The translations under genes and the position numbers were made by a program. From the NCBI GenBank assembly GCA_032622095.1, contig CP136064.1:273877614-273941613 (forward strand): 64,000 nt of DNA. The letters are read 5' to 3'. The notes under the pieces were generated by a model. That model ran no database searches. It saw only the letters and a list, made by a program, of their open reading frames with translations, and was not told the DNA's origin. Source of the DNA: Siphonodentalium dalli. Its lineage: Eukaryota > Mollusca > Scaphopoda > Gadilida > Siphonodentaliidae. This document shows, piece by piece, positions 26,401 to 38,900 of the stretch; positions within the stretch are counted from its first letter, which is position 1; each line of letters begins with the position of its first letter.

Positions 26401-29400
26401 CTCCAATTCTTGTGGTTCCTCCAGGTGTGTCGTTACCAAGGCAACTGTTCGGGATGCCAGAGTCACAGCCAGGCACGTCAGTGGTTAGTTTGAACTCAAG
26501 CGTTGGAAAACCTGCAATTACTTCTTCAGTTCCCGTGGCTCAGAAACTTGCCAATTCTACCTCTCAGATGGTGTTGTTTTCTGATATCCAACCAAATAGT
26601 TTGCCCGGGACCTTGCCAGCTGCAACGTCTATAGTTACATCTTCTCCAAGCAGTGTTCTGTCGCAGTCTGTAATGAAGCAAAATACAGCTGTACCTGATG
26701 GCGAGCCGTCTTCACATGCAGAAGGTAAGAACAAATTGAAGGTATATCAGGTCAGGCACCTCCTGAATTCCACTATTATAGTGGTATATGACCATAACAT
26801 ATTCATGTTTCCTTTATATGCATCGGGAACAGAAGACGACGCATACCAGTGCACAGCCAAATTTCACTCTTAACAATATCGCAGCGAATGAACAGACTTC
26901 CAACAAAATTTTTGTGCAATCTTTTGGGACAGCTTTGTTATTCAAAAATATTACTGCTAGTAATATATGCCTTTCTAAATGACAATAACAGGATGACTCA
27001 TTCGCTCCTTTCTAACAACATTTAAACTAATTGAATGCTAAATGAGTTTGGATATCGTGTGCCGTCATTCTTAATTTCTCATTAATCATTATCCTGGACA
27101 AAATATATGTATGTTACTGAATTAGTGAGACACTGATTTTAAATAATTTGTGTGAAATATTAGTTTGGATTGTCTGTCGTTTATCAATTCACAAAACGGT
27201 AATGGTCATATACCACTATAATAGTGGATACCACTATACTAGTAATAGTGTAACTCAGGATGTTTCTGACCTGTATATAGTGAATTGTAATTCAAGTCAA
27301 TTATTTGTTTCTGAAACACACATTCTGATTGGCCGAGAGCTGTTAACTTTCGTTTTCGATTCACCAGCGTTGGGCGCTGAAGCATGCCCAAATTTGAATG
27401 GAGCACGTTGTCACTGAGCAAAGTCACACTAATCTGAGACACCTGCAGCTCTGTTCATCAGTTTGCGTATTATACCCCCACCACCCCCAGAATGTTAGTT
27501 AATACACGAAGAAGAAAGTAGCCTGATGTGTACTATTTTAATTGACATGTATTTTTGCGTGGGTGAAAACTATTGACAATTATTGGTTTCTACATTGTAT
27601 ATTATCTTCCTTTCCGCATATTTCACACATCATTTGACTCCGTGACATTGAACACGTGCTTGTCGCTTGATGTTATAAAAGGGTTGGGGCTCTTGATGGG
27701 ATGTTTCTTGAAACGCATACAATACAGAATAACAACGTTGTCAGGATGGAAGTACTAGTAGGAAACATGTTATAATATGTTACATATACATGTACTATTT
27801 TAATCATAGATAATATAATATAAGATAAGGCAAACTAAATAATATGTGTTCCCGATTTGTTGACCTAAAAACTCCAGGTTGATAAGTTCATGTATAGTAA
27901 TGCCCTAATTAATTGACTCCATAACCACAGCAGAATTATGGGTAACTTTTCAGGATTTAGTCAGAAATATGGCTTGTTGTCATTCATCGGAAAGCTCTCA
28001 GCGAGAGCTTTCCAATGAATGGCAACAAGCCATATTTCCGAATAAATCCTGAAAAGTTACCCATAATTCTGCTGTGGTTATGGAGTCGATTAATTAGGGC
28101 ATTACTGTACTCATATTCGGCTACATGCCATCATCTCAGCATGATTTCATGATTTAACCTTTCCATCATTGTTGAATTATTCTTTGTTGAACATTCATTG
28201 CGTTTGGAAGCTTTGGTATTCATATTGTATTTGAGTTTATTGGCACCGCTGGCAATCATTTGCGGCAGGCTTTTGATCCTCGGTCTGTCAGTAAAAGTGA
28301 CAAATCATTGATTACCACATCGATTACACATGTACATGAATTTTATTGTTTGTTATAAATCGCAATTGCATCTCTATTCAATATTAATTTGTGCAGCATG
28401 ATCAACGTGAGCTACATGTTTTTATTAGTTTTTTTCCGGAAAAATTCTAAATATTCTAAAAAAAACATTTAGCACCAATCAATCATGCATTACCCATGCC
28501 TCCCACCACACCAAAAACATTGTAGCCTATTATGTTGGCAACGTTCCATTTCGTTGATGGTTATCTCAACAGTGTTTGTTGCATTGACGGTTACCTCGAT
28601 CACGTTTGTTGCATTGACGGTCATGCCGACCATGTTATGTTACGTTGATGGTTACCTCAACCACGTTGGAGTAACGTTCTGACCACATTGCGTTAACACG
28701 AGAACCACGTTAATGATAAATTCTCAACGCGGTCTCAAGGCTTGTTCCAACGCGGTCGAGAGGGACACTTATTTTGAGAGGATCTGTATATCACTATTAA
28801 ATTGCCAATAAGAAAACAAAATATAGATCAGATAATATACTCTCACATGCCGAGTGATTCTCCTGTACCATGTAACTACTAGTATAAACAATGGCTGAGA
28901 ATAAACAATTACTTACTATGAATATGATCATTAATTTCTTAAAACAAATTGTTTCCTATAACTATTAACTGGTAATAAAAATATTATAAATAAAAAACTA
29001 TTACTTGTCAAAAATAGACTAGATTTCTAAAGCATATGTTAACAGCATGCATTCACGTATCTCCATGCATGACATCCAAGCCTTGAAATAGTGTGTCTGT
29101 CATTTGCAGAATGAGGTCCCCAGAGGGTGAATTTAGTGATGCTACCCCGCATAGCGGGCTAGCATCACCAAATTCACCCTCTGGGGACCTCATTCTGCCT
29201 ACACCTTAGCAGAATGAGGTCCCCAGAGGGTGAATTTGGTGATGCTAGCCCGCTATGCGGGGTACATCACTAAATTCACCCTCTGGGGACCTCATTCTGC
29301 AAATGACAGACACACTATTTCAAGGCTTGATGACATTATGGCACTGTTCTGTTTTGGAAACAAACTTTGTTCGCTATCTTGTTATTTGTTGCACATTTTG

Positions 29401-32400
29401 GTTTGCTATTAATTGATTACAAATTTTAAATAGTTTCAGATAATTATTCCCACTCCCCTGCTGTCGCCCCAATCAGAAAGGTCAAGAATGTTGCATACTA
29501 ACATTTTCACCAGGGAGAATTTAGGTCAAATAGTTTGAAGTTTGAACTGCTGAAATTGAATGACACGATTGGTCATATGTTCAGGCGACGTCAAACGCAA
29601 TATGGGCCAAATCATTGTAGGGTGTCTTGTTGAAATATTGACATTTCCAATGGAAAAGGCATGGGTTTTATTTGTCTACAAATAAGGTAATTGACGGACG
29701 ACTCGCGAAATAATACGAAAACTTTTTGTTGCTTGAAAAGGCTATGCCCTTTTAAATATACGCCCACGCTGTTTACAAGTCAGAAGTCACTGGCGATAAT
29801 TCAGACATGCCTGCATTCACGCACAGTTCAATCAGTTTGTTTGGATGTGTTGGCTATTCATTGGCTATTTAAACCGACATTCCGTTGTCAACTTGTTGGC
29901 TTAGATAGGTCAATTCGTCATTTATGGATTTGCTTTGAACGAGACACGACCAGACTGTACTTTTGATGGTCATTTGAAAGGGAAAAAACCCTAATTCCCT
30001 ATCCACCCAACAAAAAAATGCATATACATACTCTGTGCTGTGCTATAATTATATACGTATATCATGCGGTGTGGAAATATGTATAGTACAACATTACATG
30101 ACAGTGCATTATTTGTATAATTTTTAATAGAATAATTACTTTTCATGCTAACATGTATGAATTTGGGTATTATTATGTATAAATGTTCTAGATATGCTGA
30201 TGTATATTTAAATCATACATGTATTATATGTTGGTTCCTCTCTCGTTCCAAGCAATCCAATTACAATAAATCCTGTATTCTGTCATTTTCTGGTAATTTT
30301 TTTTAAAACTTGGCACATATATCAACCAGCATGGGAACCTGCGATTTTGAGTTCGGTCGGACTCATTTAGCAGAGTTATTGCCCTTTTTCAACATAGAAT
30401 TGTACATTCTGGGACCCATCTGTGTCCGAGTCTGTATTTCGTCATTTTCCAGTCAATTTTTTAAAAACTTGGCACAGATGTCAACCAGCATGAGAACCTG
30501 TGCACCTATGATTTTGGAGGAGTTACTGGTATTGTCATTTTTCGACATAGAAATGTTGTATGTTTTTTATTTTAGAGGTATTGGCCCTTTCTCGACACAT
30601 TGGAGATGTGCAACATATTCAGTGAATATGCACTTTGTATCATATTTGAAAAATCAATTCCTCCTACATTGTAGTATAGGGATATGAAACCCATAAATTC
30701 TTAAAATCTGCCACCTTCGTCGGGAGGACATTTTGGTCAGTGACCTTTTCATTTTTTGACCTTACCAATCATACTGTCGATGTCGATGTTTTGTGCAAAA
30801 TTGAATTATATTTACAGAGACATTGTCTTAATGTTGCACTGTGGAAGTCTGCAACATTCTTTGTTGAATGCCAAGGACCACCGAGATTACAAGGATTATC
30901 TTGATATTCAGCAATTTTAAACCAGACCCAACCTAACTGTAAACTGAAGTTATATGTGTATGCAGATCGTAGGCTTTTTAGCCAAGTAAACATTTCTACG
31001 GGTAAATTTCTTCTGATTAACCCTTTCAGTGCCAAGTCCGATTTTTGTATCAACCCATATTTCCTTGATCATTTTTCAAATTTATTGATTATAATAATGT
31101 GATACATTGATGGAAAGAGCTCTAATTTAATTAACAGGGCTGCTTGCTTTATCTTATCATTCAGAAGGAGCCGCAATTAACGACGTTAGTGAGGCTATAG
31201 ATTCCCGCTTTGAAGGCGCAGCTCTTGATTCCCGTCATGAAGGAGCAGCAGTTAACACAAACTGTAAACGACCGGTGGCGACGCAAGAACAAAATGAGCC
31301 TCCTTCGAAGCGCCGGAAGACGTCTGGAAGCTCTCCCTGTCAGGAGGTAGGTTCACACATCGCAATAATATAATGATTAATTAACATTTCCACAGTTGTC
31401 AATCAAATAATTATTGTACCAATCAGCGACTGAGCCAGCCACTTGCTGCATTTAGATTCTTTGTTCGCCCTTGTTAGGAAGAGATAGATCATCTTTAAAA
31501 AAAGAAAGAATTACTCAAGACGGAGAATTTAGAATGATCAGATCCGAACCAAGCCTTGAAATAGTGTCGGTCATTTGCAAAATGAGGTCCCCAGAGGGTA
31601 TATTTAGTGATGCTATACCATGCAGAATGAGGTTTTTAAAGGGCTAATTTGGTTATGCTAGCCACCCGTGTGGGATAGCATCACTAAGTTCACCCACTGG
31701 TGACCTTTTTATGCAAATGACACATATTAATTATGAACTCTTCAAATGGGAACAAGTCTGAGTTTAGTGTGGCTTGTCATTTGCAGAAGAGGTCCCCCAG
31801 AGGGTGAATTTAGTGATGCTATCCCACATAGCGGGCTAGCATAACCAAATTCACCATCTGGGGACCTCATTCTGCATGGCCTCATCTGCTATGGGAGACA
31901 TAGACTCAGATTTAAGTTCCCAAATGGTGAATATATTGCTGTACACCCAATGGGAACCTTGATTATGCAATGTGTCGTCTGCCAATTTGGGGATATAGAG
32001 AAACTATACTAAAATAGAAATAGAATCAATAGTCTCTATAGAAATTTTATAATAAAGAAGCTTTCCAGAGATGAGGCCTAAGCAGAATGAAGTTCCCAGT
32101 GGGTGAATTTAGTGATGCTAGCCCGCTATGTTGAATACCGTCATTGTACTCACCCTCTGGGGACCTCATTCTGCAAATGACAGACACACTAAACTCAGAC
32201 TTGAGTGGCTGAGTAGTCAAATATCAGTTTGATGCAGTGTTTTCAAGTTTTGTCATGAAAGCATCTTGGAAATACACTGACTGATATTGTACAGTAATGC
32301 CCTAATTAATCGACTCTTTAACCACAGCAGAATTATGGGTAACTTTTCAGGATTTAGTCGGAAATATGGCTTGTTGCCATTCATCGGAAAGCTCTCGGGG

Positions 32401-32924
32401 AGAGCTTTCCGATGAATGGCAACAAGTCCTACTAAATCCTGAAAAGTTACCCCTAATTCTTCTGTGGTTAAAGAGTCGATTAATTAGGGCATTAATGTAC
32501 AATAATTATCTTTAGAACTTAATGGTTCAAAAAAAAAAATTTGTCCTGGAATTTATCACTATTTACAGCAAAATTTGTTCAGGGACTGATAGCAAATTGA
32601 ATCAAAATACACTCACAGATGGAAGATGTTTGATAGAAATATCCAATTTGTTCCATATTTGAAATATTAATATATTATATGTCAAGTATCGGAATGTCAA
32701 AACAGTTCAAAAACCACCTGTTGTTGAGTGGACACATATCCAGAGATGAGTCCAGGGATATTTTGGGGATTCATGTTTTCTCTGAAGACTTATGTTGGGG
32801 CGGGGTGTCTAAGGTTCTCTCAGCCTCACTACTTTTGAGGGATTAGGATAGTTAATCAATATTAACTTTTGAAATTCCAATAAATGTATGTATTGTAATG
32901 GAGGTGATACTATTGAATCAAACT

Positions 32925-32970
<46 letters not shown>

Positions 32971-35900
32971 ACTGAGTAAAATAGATATTTACTGGTTTTG
33001 ATTTATTTGGGTAACATTTCCTTCACTGTGAAGTCGTGGCATCATTTGTAAGAAGATTTTTTTTTTTGGACGTCTACAGTTTGAGTTCCCAATCCAGTTA
33101 TTGATATGAGAAGGGCCCTGGAACCATCCTGACAAATATCTGCCCTCATTCATAAATACATTTTATCTGCCCTCATTTATAAATACATTTTATCTGCCCT
33201 CATTTATAAATACATTTTATCTGCCCTCATTCATAAATACATTTTATCTGCCCTCATTCATAAATACATTTTATCTGCCCTCATTCATAAATACATTTTA
33301 TCTGCCCTCATTCATAAATACATTTTATCTGCCCTCGTTCATAAATACATTTTATCTGCCCTCATTCATAAATACATTTTATCTGCCCTCATTCATAAAT
33401 ACATTTTATCTGCCCTCATTCATAAATACATTTTAATATCTGCCCTCATTCATAAATACATTTTATCTGCCCTCATTCATAAATACATTTTATCTGCCCT
33501 CATTCATAAATACATTTTAATATCTGCCCTCATTCATAAATACATTTTATCTGCCCTCATTCATAAATACATTTTAATATCTGCCCTCATTCATAAATAC
33601 ATTTTAATATTTGCCCTCATTCATAAATACATTTTATCTGCCCTCATTCATAAATACATTTTATCTGCCCTCATTTATAAATACATTTTATCTGCCCTCA
33701 TTCATAAATACATTTTATCTGCCCTCATTCATAAATACATTTGATCTGCTCTCATTCATAAATACATTTTATCTGCCCTCATTCATAAATACATTTGATC
33801 TGCTCTCATTCATAAATACATTTTATCTGCCCTCATTCATAAATACATTTTATCTGCCCTCATTCATAAATACATTTTATCTGCCCTCATTCATAAATAC
33901 ATTTTATCTGCCCTCATTCATAAATACATTTTATCTGCCCTCATTCATAAATACATTTTATCTGCCCTCATTCATAAATACATTTTATCTGCCCTCATTC
34001 ATAAATACATTTTGTTTTGTCTGCCCTCATTCATAAATACATTTTATCTGCCCTCATTCATAAATACATTTTATCTGCCCTCATTCATAAATACATTTTA
34101 TCTGCCCTCATTCTTAAATACATTTTGTTTTTTTCCAGCTGGCAGATGATGTTACAGCATACATCAGAAGTCTAAAAATAACGCCTGAAAATTTACAATA
34201 TATCAAGCTAGTTGGTATGTATATATCGGAGACATTTTCGCTTACAGCCATACCTACTGTCGAACCCTTAAAATTGGCATTTTTCTTCTATGACATTGCT
34301 TCAGAATGGCTTCTATAGTTTCTTCTATGCCATTGTCTTTTGCCGTTGCTAATTTATAAACAAAATTTGAAGAAAAAAACAGGTTCGTCCCTTAACATTT
34401 TTGTTTCTGACATTAATTCTAGTTTGGATCAGTTTGGATTTTATTTATTTGATCAAAACCATAGTTGATATTTGTTTATCAACCAAAATACAGACCAATT
34501 TAGTGGCTATATTAATTAATACAGACCAATTTAGTGGCTATATTAATTAATACAGACCAATTTAGTTGCTATATTAATTAATACAGACCAATTTAGTGGC
34601 TATATTAATTAATACATACTAATTTATTGGCTATATTAATTAAACAGACTAATTTAGTGACTATATTAATTAATACAGACTAATTTAGTGACTATATTAA
34701 TTAATACAGACCAATTTAGTGGCTATATTAATTAATACAGACCAATTTAGTTGCTATATTAATTAATACAGACCAATTTAGTGGCTATATTAATTAATAC
34801 AGACCAATTTAGTGGCTAAATTAATATATTAATTAATACAGACCAATTTAGTGGCTATATTAATTAATACAGACCAATTTAGTGGCTATATTAATTAATA
34901 CAGACCAATTTAGTGGCTATATTAATTAATACATACTAATTTATTGGCTATATTAATTAATACAGACTAATTTAGTGACTATATTAATTAATACAGACAA
35001 ATTTAGTGGCTATATTAATTAATACAGACTAATTTAGTGGCTATATTAATTAATACAGACAAATTTAGTGGCTATATTAATTAATACAGACTAATTTAGT
35101 GGCTATATTAATTAATACAGACTAATTTAGTGGCTATATTAATTAATACAGACTAATTTAGTGGCTATATTAATTAATACAGACTAATTTAGTGGCTATA
35201 TTAATTAATATAGACTAATTTAGTGGCTATATTAATTAATACAGACTAATTTATTGGCTATATTAATTAATACAGACTAATTTAGTGGCTATATTAATTA
35301 ATACAGACTAATTTAGTGGCTAGATTAATTAATACAGACTAATTTAGTGGCTATATTAATTAACAGGGTTCCTGCTGCTCCATGAATAGCCTTGAATATG
35401 AAAATCCATTTTTAAGGCACTTGAAAAACCTTGGATTTCACAAAACTCCTTTAAACCCCTTGAATAATAGCCATGTATAAAGAGACAAATATTTTGCCGA
35501 CTGATTCACATAATCATTCCAAATCCTGCTATCATAATGGAATGCAAACTATTCAAGAGTTTGCAAAGTTATAGGGTTTATTATAATAAACCCTAGAAAA
35601 CTTTGCAAACTCTTGAATCATAATGAAATGCAAACTATTCAAGAGTTTGCAAAGTTTTCTAGGGTTTATTATAATAAACCCAAGAAAACTTTGCAAACTC
35701 TTGAATAGTTTGCATTCCATTATGATAGCAGGATTTGGAATGATTATGCGAATCAGTCGGCAAAATAGTTGTACGATAGAAAATTGGAGTATTCACAATA
35801 ATAATTCCTGGTAAAACTGGTGCTCAATTTCCGTCTTAATTTGAACTCATCCAAACTTAGATCATCTCAGGTTTTGTATATATCATATCATCGCTTCCAT

Positions 35901-38900
35901 GACTGATATTGATATTAAAAAAAAACTACTATAAACTGAGTATTCCACTCTTGTTGTGTTAATACAGGAACTTGGTATTACGTTCTAGTCAGACAAAATT
36001 TTGTCAGGACAATTTTCTCTTGCGAATCAATCTAACTAGTCTTATTATCTAAGATACCGACCCTTGGGTAGGCCTTTTCACTGCCGTTTTCTGAAGGATA
36101 AACACGATTATATCCATTTCATTCTTCATAATATTATGACCTCATAGCCTTTCAAGCCATGCAGCTTCAGCATCGATCATTCCATTAACCCTTTACCCAA
36201 CAAACCGGCCAAATCCGGCCAAATAAAGCTTCAACAGCCTAAAATATCTTCGGTATGTCTCAATAGAACCATACAAATGTGGCAGTGCGGAATTTCGGGT
36301 GTGGGTGATTCCCTACTTTTGTTGATTGAAATCCTCTGCCATTTCTACTTTTTCATTTCTGTGGGGAATTAGCTGGGTAGGCTGTTGGTACCTAAAGTCA
36401 TGAAAACAGAACAGTATAAATAGTTGTGATGAGAATTTATTCGTTCCAAAGTCTAATAGTAAACAAACCAGAATTAGAATCAGAATGATAATAACAGAAT
36501 AAGCTGTGGTAACAATTCAGCGACCATACATCAATAAACCAATCAATCAATCTTTATTTAGATTTAAGCATATGTTTGGTCCTCTAGCCTAGCCCAAGAT
36601 AAAGTATAGAACGATAGGTGTATATTAATTATAAGAATGTGATTCTTTGATGTGAAAAGCTCGAAGCTGAATGCGGATTTCCATTTGCATTTAAGTAAAC
36701 TTTTATCAATAGGTCTATTTAAAAGGACCCATGCAGCTTTAAATTGGGAAATATCTTCGAAGCTAGCCTAGGCTAGGAAACTTGTAATGGCTAAGTTTGG
36801 ATGGTTCAATTGATTGAACCGTGGTAGAATACTATGGTTGAAAGTAATTTCGTATTTGATTGTTAAATGTTTTGCTCCATTAAGTGACCGAATCATGGTT
36901 GAATTTAACAGTTGCCAGTGCATGCAACTTCGATTGATTGGTTGGATGGATGAATTCAGACATATATTGATCTATGCTTATAATAACATTGAAGTAATAC
37001 ATAATATATGTGATGGGGAAACACATTTGCCAGCGCGTAGATGCGATTATATATAGTTAACTGTCCCCCGAACTATTTGGGCATTGTATGATTTCGGAAA
37101 TGGAATATAGCCTTGCATTGAACACTCCAGGCCAAACCCGGGATAATTTGAATTATATGTGGCCCCTAAACCCTATTTGCGAAACTGAAGAATGTGATAC
37201 ACAAATATATCAAATTAGTAGACAAACATAACACCTGAACATGGCTATACAAAATTACCCGGAACCAGGATGAAAGATTGGCCTGTTGCATAATCGCCAA
37301 TAATAATACAAATGTGTTACAGTTGAACAAACTCCGAATTTAACAGAAAAACTTTACTCACAAGATTCACATATTCACATTGAAAATATCTCGCTTATTA
37401 CAAATATTCATGGTGTATTAATAAAAAGAAATCTGCAAACGAAAAGTATCGTAGTTTTTTAACTCACCTAAAGTCATGAAAACAGAACAGTATAAATAGT
37501 TGTGATGAGAATTTATTCGTTCCAAAGTGACGACTTTCCCATCACAATCCATATTTATACCCCCTGTTCTGCAAGGTGGCCTGAGGTGGTCATTTTGTCA
37601 GTATTCACCAATGAAAATTCTTAGTATTGGCAAGAACATAATTTCAGCCAACCATATCTTATGCCCAGGCGCGCTATTTTTCTTTGGTGGCATGATGGAC
37701 ATACTTATTCCACATATGTCTTGGTGATTCACGCTAGATAAAACGCATACACGCCAGATAGCACGTGTGTAATTATTTTTACATTCCGCCTGGCATTAAG
37801 CCTGGAATTAATATCCAGGCCTTTGGTCCAGCGCTTTGGTCCAGCGCGTTTGTCGGCGATTCTAATCATGGTAATCTATTTTCCATACAAAATATGCATG
37901 ATCAGTTGGGAGACTGGCAGCTTATAATTAAAACCCGATAAATTACAGATGGTCAATTATTTCCAACACGCCGAAGAAATGTTCTGCGTGTGGAATATAT
38001 GTAATGCATTAACTAACATTAGTGGTTTTGAATATAACACTCTCTCTGTGTAACTCCGAACCAATATTTTCCACGTTTTCTGATCTCCATACAATCTGCC
38101 ATCCACTCTAGAAATGTTTGTATAATATTCAAAGTATATTTTCTGAAACCGATAAAATAAAGTGACCCCAGTCTAGACATTTTTGAGCATAATATTTGAA
38201 ATATAAGATATGAAATTTCACAATATGACACCACCCCCTTGTCGCAATGAGATGTCTCCTGACGTCTCCATACCAAACTGATCCAGACAGTCAGAAATTT
38301 TCCTTATTATACTTGTGGATACAGTGGAGCTGATGCTCGTTCTGGAATGTCCGTTAAATGGCTGTATTCTGTGACATCATGATCCGTCGGTTCTGACGTT
38401 GAGGAGAATTGAACTTGGAGTGCTTGGAGTTAAATATTATACTCGCAAACACCAAAGAATTAAGTAGAGAGATTTAGGTATTACCATTCGAGTCATCTAT
38501 CAATAACTTGTCAACCATAATTTGGTCTCTAGTGAATGATTTGAAAAGAAGTTGTGCGCAAAATGACGTATCATATAGAGTAGAATCAAGGTGAGCCGAA
38601 TATGGTCACTTGAAATAAAATTGAATTACTTTTGTGCTAAATAACTGAGACATGTTGCAATAGTTTTCAATGGAGTTGTTGAACGTAATAGTTACATCAG
38701 TAATTAATCCTTCGTCATCACATTGGTGTGATTTGATCTAATATGACTGGAATTAATTGCTGACGCTAAGAAGCTAAGAAGCTGTGCATTGTTACACATG
38801 AATAAAATTAATAACATGAAACAGAAATGTGGCCTGACTCATTTTGAACGTAACCTACATACCTCGTTTACTTTTGGAGTGATTTGCATCTGGTATTAAG

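Noticed and set aside
25811-26476. Open frame of 221 codons on the minus strand
   Set aside because: It lies wholly inside exon 5 on the opposite strand. The sense frame is longer, spliced in phase, and fits a Ser/Thr-rich protein; the antisense product is a mirror of that composition.
33611-34036. 141-codon open frame of 9-residue repeats
   Set aside because: It is the 27-bp minisatellite read in one frame; the period is a multiple of three, so the frame stays open by chance.
33139-34126. CRISPR-like regular array
   Set aside because: Units are contiguous with no unique spacers, in eukaryotic intron sequence. The same holds for the other arrays.
36814-37056. 80- and 66-codon open frames present twice (also at 45572 and 46285)
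   Set aside because: They lie in the two LTRs. Identity reflects LTR duplication; the frames are short, lack known domains and are on the strand opposite to the element.
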